Positions 1 through 10,904 of a stretch of 64,000 nucleotides of DNA are shown piece after piece. How positions within the stretch are numbered: the stretch's first letter is position 1; each line of letters begins with the position of its first letter. The DNA is from Marasmius tenuissimus (taxonomy: Eukaryota > Basidiomycota > Agaricomycetes > Agaricales > Marasmiaceae), in assembly GCA_029532415.1 (NCBI GenBank), contig JAQOTA010000010.1:1-64000 (forward strand), written 5' to 3'. Under the pieces are notes generated by a model that did not search any database, was not told the DNA's origin, and saw only the letters and a list, made by a program, of their open reading frames with translations. Position numbers and translations under genes: made by a program.

Positions 1-595
1 CCCATCTGAGGCAAACCTGTGCGACCTCATCTGGGCGAGCTAGAGCGTAAATACTGTTTCTAGCCTGTGGAACCATAGAGATGATGAGCGCTCTCATCGT
101 GAGCAGCTTCGGAATCAAAATCTGCATATCCTGCATACTTCGCATTTTACTGCGGAGGCGACCTCGCGCGCTGGGAGAGTAATTTTGTTTTTAAGCGCCG
201 AAAACCTTGACTTTGATGTCGCCGAAGGTCTCATCGGAAAGAGGAGAAAATTCTCTACAAAATGGTGCTGAGTTCGGACCTGCCTGGATAAGAACCCATG
301 GAGATACGAGCCGCGCAAGGTTCCGCGAGTCGAAACCACTCCCGAAAATCGGCATTTCAGAGATTTGGAGTTTTAAGGATTCTATGGATAAAGGGACTCC
401 TTTCGAGTCCAGGAATGCATTCAAGATCGTGTGGCTAAGTCTATACGATGGTCTTAGAGTCTATACACTACGGCGCGGAAGTGTTGGAAGAACTAGCAGT
501 CGCTTCAGAGGCAGGGTTAGCAACCGCTCAGAGGAAAGGGAGTGTGCACAGAGGATTTCTTAGATGATACTGATACCTCGCGTGCGAGAGATCCC

Positions 596-676
596 AGCAC
601 GCGCGCGACACTTTCTTATGCACGCACGCGACACTTTCTTATGCACGCGCGCGACACCTCCTTATGCACGCACACG
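596..676. repeat. Tandem repeat, 25 bp unit x3
   Basis: Three imperfect copies of a GCGCGACAC-TTTCTTATGCAC unit. Also present in the inverted copy near 12067-12148 and in the right arm near 59039-59119, with the same copy number. Confidence 0.8.
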
Positions 677-1225
677 CATCCTCGAGACCCTGTTAGCCGA
701 ATTCCAGTCCAAAACTGGGCTCTACAGGAGACTGTACTCTGCAAGAGCCAGAATAGATGGTATGGCAATCGACTCGCGCACTGCGCGGGTGAGGGGATCG
801 CGCCGGTCTGATTTTCTGTGCAAACGAAGGAGGATAAACGAAGGAGGATAGAAGGAGGATACCAATCTGCTTATGCACTCGTTGGCGACATGGCGATGGG
901 TTGCTTCGCAATCCTCCGCCCTCACACGCCGCGAGTCATAGCCGGGCTGACACTGCAGCTCGACACTGCAGCTCGACCCCGAGGCTCGACCCCGAGGCTC
1001 GAGCCGAAGGTTGGCTTCATTCGCGCATCGAACAATGCTGCGTGGTCCGTTGGTGAAGTCGCATGAAAATGTATGGAATGACTACACTACTGAGAATTCG
1101 ATCCGATGCAAGACATGCAACACTACCAGACCATGAAATACTACCAGACCAATCATGAGTGACTTGTGGCCCAAGAAAACAGAGGGGACGGAGCATAAGC
1201 AGCTGTCATGAGGTAAACTCGCTCG

Positions 1226-1839
1226 TACATCGCATCGTGTTGCCAGACGCTCCTGAATCATAGGAGGGTTAAAGGCAGCAACTTGAGCAGCCCATCCGGC
1301 TTCGTCGTGTTGTTTGAACCCGTGTAACAACGTCGAGAACATGTTGTTGAGCTCGGGCGAGGGTGGATTCCATCTGACTATTGGAGTGAGTTGCAGAACC
1401 ATAGCGAGCTCTGCAATAGAGGCAGCGCGTTGAGCCCGAGGAATTAATGCAGAGCACATCAGAAACAAACCTTGGCAATACCGGCGGGGCTCACTTGAAT
1501 CATTGTGCACAGCCCTCTCGCGGAGAACAGGCTGACGGGCGTTGAGACGGGCGTTGTTATTCTTGAGTAAATAGCCAGTGATGGCCCTAACGCGATCTTC
1601 CTGCTCGGTGTGGGCACGAAGGATGTGTGCCAGATATGCAATATAGTATATAGTCCGGTACACGAGTGAAGCTGTTCAGACTTCTGTGGAACATCATCAA
1701 TGAGCTAAGAAAAATACAGAAAAGATGGGTCGGCTCTACTTGCTCGAGTTGTAGTTCTCTGGACTGCAACTGACACGTTGGTGGACTCCTGGATAGTGTT
1801 CGGAATTTCCTACAGGCCAGCAGGTTGAGGTGCTCATCA
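1226..1839 (-). pseudogene. Transportin (karyopherin beta-2) N-C fusion fragment, copy in R1
   Basis: Transportin is a nuclear import receptor built of HEAT repeats. Read on the minus strand this piece has an N-terminal exon, an intron at 1684-1743, the motif PDY...HILRAHTEQEDR typical of the first HEAT repeats, then an abrupt join to the C-terminal segment: GLCTMIQVSPAGIAK, an intron at about 1411-1470, then NNMFSTLLHGFKQHD and PMIQERLAT, matching the family C-terminus. Most of the protein is missing between. There is a +1 shift at the intron-exon 2 junction (aagtctgaac against aaactgaac in other copies) and an extra 7 nt in the PDY codons, so it cannot encode a functional receptor. The intron donor is GC rather than GT. 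Confidence 0.8.
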
Positions 1840-2217
1840 AGCGATCGTCGATCGCGGCGATCCTTCAACTTCGCCCTTGTTTGAACGAATCCGGGTCGAC
1901 TACATTTGGTACCCCGCGCACGACGCATCGCGGACACGCCCGGCTCTGCAGCAGCTCTCTGGAGGCCTGTGGAGGTAAAATGATCGGTTTCAGTCGGGTG
2001 AGGCTTGAGCACTGAGGGTAGAACAACAAATTGATTTACTTGAATGAGGGCACGGGCGAGTTTTGATGCGGGTATGGTGTCGATGGGCGCATTACAGTGA
2101 GCGGGTTTTCTTCTCGTCCTCCGGCGGGTTACGGTGACTAGCTGAACGTCGCTTGGAGCCGCTTGGAGCCGCTTGGAGGTGCTCGAAGGCGCTCGGAGTC
2201 GCTTTGTACCACGAATT

Positions 2218-2302
2218 TCCAGAGGTCAGTTCTCATCACACGAGCGAACGGTGGACTTCCTCCCGTCGTGAACCGGTCGTGAAATGAGAACTGACCTCCG
2301 GA
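2218..2302. repeat. Short hairpin-forming inverted repeat
   Basis: A 19-nt arm TCCAGAGGTCAGTTCTCAT at 2218-2236 pairs with ATGAGAACTGACCTCCGGA at 2284-2302 with one mismatch, giving an 85-bp foldback. The inner part also has GTCGTGAA repeats. An identical copy lies at 22558-22642. It sits at the end of the R1/R3 repeats, beyond which those two copies part at about 2316 and 22656. It could be a minimal MITE or an element end; no target duplication was identified. Confidence 0.6.
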
Positions 2303-2316
2303 AAGACATGGTGTTT

Positions 2317-3592
2317 GGCCACAGGCACGGTCCGCCTTTGTCGGCTGACTGTCGTCTTGATGGGCGTCTGACGGCCGGTACATCTGAGGACAGACCATAG
2401 TTTTGTTTGTTTCAAGACATCCTTCCACTCTGGGCGCGGCCATTGGGGATGTTTGACCACAAAGGGCAATTATATACTTCATCAGCTACCAGAATAACCT
2501 AACAAAGAAAAATGACTGGTCTACAAGGCCGGATTGGCAGCATAACGGCCGCCGGATGGCCAAATTGTTTATTTGAATGTCCGACGGCAGACAGTAGTGG
2601 CCGGTTGATCTCGTTCAATCCGGGTATGATGTAAGCAATGATCTGGACGCTCACCAACGGGATAGCCCGAAGCACAGCCACAAGCAGGCGCTTATCCTCG
2701 GCACGCTTGGCGCCCACTCAGCGCCGAGCGGACCCCCATAGATCTGCACGGTTCCATACCTCAGTGCAACGCGCTATGGGCGCAAAATGTACCGCTGGGC
2801 TCATACGAACCTCTGAAGCATTTGCATATTTGTGGTCTATATCAATTTAGTGCGAGACTTGACTTGGACAGGGATTGCCCATTCATGGGTTTGTTGATTA
2901 CACTTGGCAGGCAATCACAGCAGATATATCCTGACAACGGAGGATATATATGTAGGACTCCATTCACCCCCGGCACACCGCCATGAAGCCTCGTCTCGTA
3001 GCTTTTAGTATGTTGAGGACGGGCTGTTTGATGGATGTAGGCAGGTCAGAAAGGCGGACTCATAGGGCTCGGGTCTCCCGCGGACTTCGTGTGCCGTGAG
3101 CTCGCTCTTGCATTGCGGGAGCCGTCCCGGGTCGAAGGGATAGTTAGCTGCCTGTGTGCTAGGATAAGCCCCGGATCCGGCGTTTAGTACGTGGACCATG
3201 CCGTATAATACACTCCTCCTCCTCCGTTCCATGATGCTTGAGCTTGAGGGCCGAGTAATCAAAAGACTCCGACCAACCTGCCCAATGTCACTTCGCCTGA
3301 AGAAGAGCGTAAGTCTTCATGAGCTGATGACAGATCGCCGCCCTCTCGGGGCCCTCTCCCGCCGCAGTTGCCACGAAACAAAGCGACTCCAAGCGACGTT
3401 CAGCTGGATACCGCAACCCGCCGGCATCAGCAAACTGCAAGATTTCCCGGCAGCCGGTATTGACCGTTTACAGCCGACTAGCCGTTTTCATAGGCTGGCC
3501 GGTTAAGGACGGTTGACCGGTTGAACCCCCACTAAGTAAAGTAGTCGGACATAGAATATATTATTGGCTACAACATACACGTCGCGATAGCT
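2317..3592. other. No convincing gene; fragments shared with 19600-19720
   Basis: Only short open frames. Two short stretches recur near 19600-19720: the segment around 2628-2655 (AATGATCTGGACGCTC-like) and 3228-3296 (ATGCTTGAGCTTGAG... GTCACTT). This points to another scattered gene fragment. Positions 3390-3520 are rich in CCGGT/ACCGTT motifs like those at 9000-9140. Nothing else is recognised. Confidence 0.5.
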
Positions 3593-6500
3593 CTAAAGAG
3601 GTGACAAAGATTCAAATGAATGATGGTCTGCGTACTTATTGACATAAAGCGATTGAAAGGCGTCAAGGGCCTCTGTGAACATGAAGTTTGCTGGAAGTTC
3701 TTCTGCGCCATACACAGGAAGAAGATGTACCCCCCGAGCAATAGAGTCAAGGTTTATGGCCTCTACGGTACGTCGACCACGCGCCATCTCAGGCACAACC
3801 GCCCACATCCCAGTCTCTACATCAGGCTCCTTTCCAGCATGCACGAACCAATTCACGAGTGCACACGGATAGTACACGGCCCGAAACGTGAATGAGAAAA
3901 AGAGCTGGACTCTCGCAACGACCATCCCTCGCATCCCGGGTTCTTCATCATCCAACACAACGAGAACAGTGTCTCGACGGTTCTGAGAGCCCATCCAGTT
4001 AGGATTTGAGCGGATACGCTCCTGATACATCCCACCAGCCCCACAGACATCGCTAGGTGCATAGAAACGCGCTACTGCTGAGTGAAAGACGGAGATCTTC
4101 CCATTGAAATGCGGGCAATTCTCTAAGGGGATGTCGAACATGGATACGTCGGGATCAGGGCTGATTTGATCGTGTAGGAAACGTCGGACGAGTTCATGGA
4201 GTCTGGGCTCAGATATGTGTACCGCAAGCTCTTGTACACGGTCAGGATACCCTACAGCTAGAGAATATGCTTGATTATCAGTAAGGCCTTATGCCAAACA
4301 TTCAAGGGTACGCACCTTTGCGTCGTGCTAACCGTATTGATGACTCGGCTTTTGGTCCCTCGACAGGCCCGAATTCTCCTTCCTCGTCATCCGAGTCCTC
4401 AGATCCCTCTTTCGCCGCTTCCTCTATTGCTTGAACAGCACCCGGGTCCGTGAGAGCGTTGGTGAACCATGAAGTACTCCCCACCAACCAGCCGCGCTTC
4501 CGGAACTTCTGACGAATGGTGTTCATCTTCTCGAGGCGTGTAATTGTCTTCAGCATCTGGGGGAGTGCTCTTTGTCAGCTAGAGCGCCGCCACGGCTCCT
4601 TGACTGCTTTGATATGCTTGGACTCCGTGATGGACGAGCAAAGGCCATTCGGCGAGCCAAACGTGCGGAGACCACGGGGGTAATGCTTGAGGGCATGTTG
4701 ACGGGGAAGGGAAAGGTCGTCTCGAACACCTGTAGTGATAAAAATCTCGCGATATTCATGGAAGCGAGAGAGGTGGTAGTCGAAAGCGGCAAAGTCATCG
4801 GCGGTGAGGGAATTTTTTCGAACAATGAAACAACACTCCATGAACGCAGAGAAGGTCTTGACGATATCAGAGGGCACGTGTCCTTGAATAGCAGCGATGT
4901 AAACCTGTGAAGTATTGAGCTCTTGCGAATCCGGAATGAAAATGGGGAACGTACCTTCATCAATGCTTTCGAGTCATCACCAGTCCATTGATTGAAATCC
5001 CATCCATCAGGAAACCGGCGCAAGCCGGGAAATGCTGGGACTGCTGAAATTCTGGGGAAAACTGAAGGTGAATAGTAAGTTCATGCGAGTAAACAGATGC
5101 TTTACCGGCGGTCAATATCTTGGATGATCCTATTGGCTTCCTCCTTTGGATAGGCCTTGTATAGATAGTCGTTGGTGAACTTAACCAGGTGGTCAAAAAA
5201 CGTGCCCTTGATAAGCTGGTGCAGTAGATCCGGGGACATGACTTCGTGAATGTCGGCATGCGGGAACTGATGCGTGAATACCTACGGACCATGAATGGAT
5301 AACATGTCATTACAGACACAACATTATGCGTAAAGATACTCACAGTAATGTCGCTGCGCACTCCATAGTCATCCCATAGTGTTCCTGGGTCGAAAATGGT
5401 GATCATGAATTCACGGGTCGTTCGGCTTCGAAGGTGTGTATGAGGGGTTTCATCCAGTTTGTCTGGCGTCGCATCACATCTGTGTACGGGTATAAAGTAA
5501 GTTTTTTTTTCTCGGGATTGTAGGAGCAAAAGAGAAGACATACTTCGGGCACCATCCCTGTACGATACCTGCTAACCAGACCTGTTCTGCATAGTCCGCT
5601 ATGTATGGCCCTATCCCATTCACTGCTCTTCGGAAGTGACCGTCTGGGCACTTGATTGTATCGGGCGTTGTCATACCCGCTCGCAACGGTTCGAAGATTC
5701 TTGCCAGGCATGCATGGTATAGCTGTCCGCAAAAGCTTCGAAATTCAGGCTTCTCGCGATGTTTCTTTGAGGCTGCATTTTCAAGGTTGAGTCAATCAGG
5801 ATTGTAGGACCGGCATATGTAGGACTATACCAAACTTACTTTTCGGAATGGGCAGGAGTGCACTTGGTAGGACACTTGAACCATGTCCGCGTCGTGCGGC
5901 ATTCGTAATATTCCCTGGTGACTGATACACGGGGTGGTACTCTTGATGGCCTGTTGCAACGGAGACCGTTGTCTTGTCGCTACCACAGACCACGGGAAAG
6001 AACATGGCACCATGTGTTGCCGGATCTTGGCCAATGATGTCCTAAGTGATATTTATCAGAAAACAGAAGTGATCACAAAGGGTTTGGAGACATACCGACT
6101 GCTGCCAGGCCCAGTCAGCAGACATCAGGTTGGAATAGACTCGTTTTCCAGAGGGATTATATTGTTCCTGAATCGAGTCAATGCACTCATACATCTCCTG
6201 CTCATTAGCCCAAGGAATATCGCCTCCACGCTTCCAGACAGCTGCTGCCCACATATCAAGAGCCTTGTTGATACCAGCCGCGGAACTCTGAACTTGGACA
6301 AAGTGGTAGTCTGCAAAGTCGAAGGTGAGGCGGTCTTCGAATGGTAGCCAGCTGTCACAATCAGTCGGGGGCGGAACGGGTGGTGGTGGTGGAGGCGGAG
6401 CATCCGGGTGACGAAATACGCCATTTTCATGGCATGGCCTTCCTTGAGATCGAGAAAGAATAAGAAAGACTAGAACAAGGGAAACAAGAGACCTCGACAA

Positions 6501-6704
6501 ACCGGAAAGTAAGGGGTGTCGCTCATAATTAATCTGATTGTCTTCATCTTCCAGCAGAGTATCTGATGGTGGTGGTGGTGTAAGGTGGGTATGTTGCGCG
6601 AGACGATGTTGGGTGAGCCCAGTACGATTGCGACAAACCTTGTGACATTCAGGACAGGTATAGCTACGTCTGTGGATGTCAGGACGGAATGTAACTGGAG
6701 GCAT
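3593..6704 (-). CDS. Plavaka-family transposase (CACTA-like), multi-exon, apparently complete
   Basis: DNA transposase of the basidiomycete Plavaka group, related to CACTA elements. ATG at 6704. The N-terminus has a C2H2 finger (CPECHKVC...QHRLAQH), then an acidic/proline linker. Next come GSDKTTVSVATGHQEYHPVY and GNITNAARRG (about 5890-5970), the conserved core around the first catalytic region, then YIADYAEQVWLAG, FPHADIHEVMSPDLLHQLIKG (about 5160-5280) and LPRQHALKHYP/FGSPNGLCSSITESKHI (about 4575-4680). The C-terminal block has ARFYAPSD, CALVNWF, TGMWAVVPE and YVNKYADHHSFE (3593-4141). These follow the family order without a clear internal stop once introns of about 50-60 nt are removed, for example near 6445-6495. 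Exon borders are approximate. I did not find flanking CACTA termini. It is the best candidate for an active transposase here. Confidence 0.8.
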
Positions 6705-6897
6705 TTGAATGTCGTAGGGAGAGGTTAGCGCGAAACAGAAAGAAACAAAGTACTGTAACATACCACAAACCTACGTGATCAGGGACGTGGTTCAGGCCTG
6801 AATGCCACGTCAAACACAGTCGGCCGGTCCATGCCCCTTCCTCTTACGCTTCTCTCTTTTGCACTCCTCTTTTTTCCCCGTCATAATTTATCCTCCC

Positions 6898-8537
6898 ATG
6901 GGTGGCCGCAAACGCAAAACTGGTGGCTCAAAATCTGCGGTACCGCCAGGAAAGAAGGCAAAAACAAATGTTGTTGCTGTGGTGGACGCCCCCGTTCCCA
7001 ATCCTGAAGGTCCCGTAGGCAATGGAGAGTTAGAGAGTGTGCCTATGGATGTCGATAGACTCTCTGTTACAGACCCAGTTGCTGCTAAGCAGCCTCGAAC
7101 ACGCTCAACCGCCGTTAAAAAGCCCGTACCACCCCGAGACCCTCACCGAGTCTGCCAGCAAGGCAAAGGTCAACATGAGGTAAGAGAAGTCTATACCTTG
7201 CCGTTCGGCGTTCACGTTAATAGTAACACATCCATCTGGCGTGAGAGCTTATACCCTTTCTTCGACAGCGCCCCCACCAAGAAAACTTCGGTACCCACCG
7301 GAATTGCCTCAACATATAAGAAACAGACGCAGGGTTCTCGTAGGAATGGCACGGATAAGGAGAACCCGGTATTAGGCGGTCTTCAAGACAAAGATGCAGG
7401 TGGAGAACGTCCAACGACACCTAGAAACCAGCAGGTTTGGTGTTCATGTCTTCAAGTTCTTTCTATTTCATTGACATGTTACATTTAGTTTGTAAAGCTC
7501 GTAGAACGCTCTCGACCAATCTCAATTGAGTCTGACATCAGCGAGAGCAAGAACGATTTGTCCGTTGATGCCACGTCACAGATTCAGACCCCTGCGCCCA
7601 AGTCCTCTTCCGCAAAAAAACAAAAGTCTACCACCTCATTGGCGTCCAGCACTCCTCCTTCGGCCATCAAAGCCACAAAGAAACTCAACTTACCATCTTG
7701 GGCCGAAAAGAACAACACATGGAAGACCACATTTGTCGATACTCTGTATGCTGTCTACTTCGCCGATACCGAGCCCTTTGCCAACTATCGGAAAGGTGAA
7801 AAGAAGTTCTTGGCCACGGTGCAGGTCTGCGCCGAATTGGTTTACCCCAATGAAGAATACACAGTAACTGGCCACCGAGACGACGAGATCTACCATGCCG
7901 TGTGTGCCCTGCTATTCATTTTTTAATTCACTCCTAACCGCTCACTTCCACAGGCGTATGACCGCGTAAACGAGAAGCAAGGCCTCATTGATCGCATAGC
8001 GGATGCTGAGGTCAAGAAGTATTTCGTAAAAGCCGAATTCAAGAACAACCCACAACGGATCAAGAAATTCGCTATCTGGGGTTCATCTCCTGACGGGTTT
8101 GGTATTTGCTCGAACCCAACGCCCCGTGCTTGCAAGTTCAAACCTGGTCAGCCAGGCTATATCGTACGTGGTTTTACGCCCTTGGGGTACATGCATTACT
8201 TAATATTCAACTTCAGCAACCCGGCGACGTTTGCCTGTCTGAGATGATGATCAATGTAGTATCCACGCTTCTCAAGTACTCCGCCAACTCTGTGAAAGAT
8301 TTTGGACACCCGGTTGGGCTCGTAGCACTTGCTGCGACTGCAGTACATTTTCAGCCTTCTCTTGGCTTACTCTTCTGATTCTTTGTTCAGATAACTCGTG
8401 CTTTCAAGATGTATGTGGCCACAGGTATGCGCGACAAGCAAGCGAACCATATCGGAAATTTCTCCGAGTCCGAATGCGGTGATGTTGCTGTCTCCTACGT
8501 CAACAGAATGGTTCTCAAGTCCACGGATAACCATTAG
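6898..8537 (+). CDS. Hypothetical spliced gene with DUF6532-like features (left-arm copy)
   Basis: ATG at 6898 opens a Lys/Pro/Ser-rich N-terminus (MGGRKRKTGG, an NLS-like start), low-complexity to about residue 200. A folded region follows from about 7680 (LPSWAEKNNTWKTTFVDTLY, FVKAEFKNNPQRIKKFAIWG, FGHPVGLVALAATA). The frame resumes after an intron near 8345-8392 with ITRAFKMYVATG and ends at TAG 8535-8537. At least four short introns are needed (near 7435-7495, 7905-7952, 8162-8217, 8345-8392). The C-terminal half has the spacing of the basidiomycete DUF6532 family, whose function is unknown; that assignment is tentative. The right arm holds the same gene in reverse, cut by the window edge. 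Confidence 0.6.
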
Positions 8538-9375
8538 GACAAAATCTATCGGGCGTGCAAAGTAGACCCGGAGCAACAGACAGCAGCTCAAGCGTCACGT
8601 TTCGACACACACGCCGCTAGTATGCACGATGCAATTGGCGCCGTCTACCTTCCCAGTAGCCCATGAACATCCATAACCCCCACCTCGCGACTACCCCCTG
8701 GCTACCTCTATCCATTTCGGTGTTCACATATCCCTCGTAACCTATATTCCTCTAATCTCGTCCTGTACATATTCCCTACCGTCTGTTCAATCCGGAGTCA
8801 CCCTCTGCATACCATTCCTTCGATTATCGTATTCTTCCAATCCCTTACCCTCCCGTTCATTTACTCGCCTCTTTCATACTCCCAATCGCTTGCTTCTACC
8901 CTTAGGTGAAAGTTTGAGTGAAAATACATTATACTCAGTTTAATGTACACTGTCTCGGGTCGGAAATGCATTTCAGATTTGCAGTACTCTGACCTGGCCT
9001 AGATTGTCAGCAGTCGAACCGTTGGCCGGTCAACCGTTCGCCTCAAAATATCTCTAACCTTCCAGAAAATGGACCCAACCGTTCGAGGCCCAACCGGCGG
9101 GCCGGTACCGGTCATAAACGGTCGTGAACGGTAAATTTGCAGCGTACTGATGGGAGGACGAGAAGAAAGTGGTCTTGTCTTCGAACGAGCGTCACCGCAC
9201 CCCCTCAGACATGTGCCTTGCAGTACATGCGCTTCAAGGACTGAAGGGCCTCCAACAGTGCTGCAGACAAGCGATCACGCCACGCCTTTCTCGTGTCGGT
9301 ATCGCTCCCCGAGCTCCGGCGATAGGCTTGTGAGTTCCAGGCGCCGCGATCACTCGAGGTGGAACAATCTACTGA
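8538..9375. other. Intergenic; possible hAT-like terminal sequence at 8982-9149
   Basis: No gene seen. The segment 8982-9149 starts CAGTACTCTGAC and ends GCAGCGTACTG, which read as short terminal inverted repeats (CAGTAC-T/G-CTG). Inside are CCGGT and AACCGTT repeats of the kind common near hAT ends. The 8-bp flanks differ, so no target duplication supports it. Mirrored at 62038-62205. Confidence 0.3.
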
Positions 9376-9816
9376 TTGGTACATACTCGAGTTCTTTTCC
9401 TTCGTCTCTCCCACGTCCTCGGGGAAGGCGGCGCAGCACTTCCTCTCCATCTCGTTTCCGATCGCGGAAACACGTTCGGTTCTCAACTCTGGCGTGCCAT
9501 CTGCTCCCAACTTGCCATCCAGAGTCACCTTTCGACAGCATGCCGCCCTGAAAGAAATGCTCAGACAGAACGCACCCGTAAGACCTCGAAACAATACCTG
9601 CAAATATATGTCGACTGTGAACAGGACGACTGGGTCAAGTGGCTACCGATTGTGGAGCCTGTCTTTCAAGCACACCTGGCGAGCCTACTAGTACTGGGAC
9701 CTTGCCTTTCTTCGTCAACAAAGGGGCGTTGTGGTATACCCTCTGGCTCTTTCTCTCACCACCACCACGACCGGGTGTCGAGCCATCAATCCCCGTTGCC
9801 CAACCTCCCAAGTTAG
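9376..9816 (+). pseudogene. Ty3/Gypsy integrase core fragment (left arm)
   Basis: The frame carries LPLHLVSDRGNTFGSQLW, LSTACRPERNAQTER and QYLQIYVDCEQDDWVKWLP. These match the second part of the Gypsy integrase core: the SDRG aspartate, the ST-A-P-TER motif, and the QDDW-WL-P segment. The usual AYN block is degraded (VEPVFQAHLAS), and the following PFF-NKG motif is in another frame (LPFFVNKG near 9703). No reverse transcriptase or LTR is attached. A decayed fragment, duplicated in the right arm. Confidence 0.75.
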
Positions 9817-10544
9817 TGCCGCCCAGTCATGTACTTGTGCCAGAGCATGCTGTCTCTCACTAGACGCGGCAGGCCATATATGCTCTCTGAGCTCCGTTAC
9901 ACACCCACCGGTGGGGCTCCGATCGCTACAGACTGATTGGTTACCGATGACCACCCCAGCCTTTTCGTTCGGGTAGTATGGAACAGTCTGACGATTGAGC
10001 CGGCGGGTACGCTATAGAGGGCTGGAATCAAATCCTTCGCGGCGGGATTTGTTGTTGGACGAGCACAGACAGGTGTCGCACTGGCATGGGAACGGTCGGA
10101 GGAGAGCTTCCGTTGAAAATCCGTGCCATTGGATCGCATTCGAACGGAAGATGTCGTTGGTACGCATTGGATCACGCATGGGATCAGCTCATAAACACGC
10201 TGATTTAGTGTGGATTAACAGCATACCTGCTCCAACTTCTTGGATAGGCCATCGTCGAGATCGATAGTCACTTCAAACCCAAACGCCAAGTGGGGGTCCA
10301 CACGAGCCATAAAGGCATCCTCGCCTCTTTCACAGGTAATGGCCCGATTCTATCTTGGACTGCAAATGTCGCTGCAGAGACAGAGGCAGCCTTCTGTGCT
10401 CTCTCTCGCCTCATAATGAGGGGTAATGAGAAACGGCATTCGGCGATGCGGAGATTGGAAGTCGATGCCGACATGGGCATAACGATTCCACACGTTGTAG
10501 AAATTCCAGTGTTGGATCGGCGCTCGCTCAGGGACCTCTCCCGC
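9817..10544. other. Unrecognised sequence between Gypsy fragment and composite repeat
   Basis: Open frames up to about 107 codons on both strands but no family I can name. The minus strand reads ARVDPHLAFGFEVTIDLDDG near 10260-10310, which could be one real exon. From 10523 the sequence becomes the GCGACTCCAAGCGACG-rich motif that borders the composite repeats. Mirrored at 60640-61370. Confidence 0.35.
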
Positions 10545-10650
10545 CGCAATCCCGAAACAAAGCGACTCCGAGCAGCTCCAAGCGGCTCCAAGCGACGTTC
10601 AGCTAGTCACCGTAACCCGCCGGAGGACGAGAAGAAAACCCGCTCACTGT

Positions 10651-10904
10651 AATGCGCCCATCGACACCATACCCGCATCAAAACTCGCCCGTGCCCTCAT
10701 TCAAGTAAATCAATTTGTTGTTCTACCCTCAGTGCTCAAGCCTCACCCGACTGAAACCGATCATTTTACCTCCACAGGCCTCCAGAGAGCTGCTGCAGAG
10801 CCGGGCGTGTCCGCGATGCGTCGTGCGCGGGGTACCAAATGTAGTCGACCCGGATTCGTTCAAACAAGGGCGAAGTTGAAGGATCGCCGCGATCGACGAT
10901 CGCT
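10651..10904 (+). pseudogene. Carrier-gene tail joined to a CxxC...C segment
   Basis: 10651-10670 encodes NAPIDTIP, the end of the mitochondrial-carrier piece seen complete at 56650-57133; here nearly all the rest of the carrier is deleted. Downstream, about 10790-10860 reads ELLQSRACPRCVVRGTKC, a CxxC-x6-C pattern recalling fungal Zn-cluster or treble-clef domains, too short to name. This segment then runs into the transportin N-terminal exon. The same order occurs in R1, R3 and R4. Confidence 0.45.

Larger units (their letters stand above)
1..2316 (-). repeat. Composite gene-fragment repeat, copy R1
   Basis: Positions 1-2206 match 58443-60640 in the same orientation (constant offset 58443) and about 10545-12720 inverted (coordinate sum 12744). 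Positions 1092-2316 also match 21392-22656 (offset 20340). Read on the minus strand the unit holds a carrier-gene tail, a CxxC...C segment, an N- to C-terminal transportin fusion, then about 1.1 kb of unrecognised sequence with tandem repeats at about 596-676, 824-862 and 950-1007. No open frame spans it; the longest open frames here start at GTG or CTG-type codons and are broken relative to transportin. Confidence 0.85.

Noticed and set aside
1082..1663. 193-codon open frame repeated four times in the window
   Set aside because: It begins at GTG and runs through two introns and a frameshift of the transportin remnant, so it is a composite of reading frames rather than a gene.
3500..6900. CACTA termini around the intact Plavaka gene
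   Set aside because: CACTAAG occurs at 3528 but no matching TAGTG-type end was found beyond 6704.
8982..9149. hAT-type element with CAGTAC...GTACTG ends
   Set aside because: Inverted ends are about 10 bp and the 8-bp flanks do not match, so it is kept only as a low-confidence remark.
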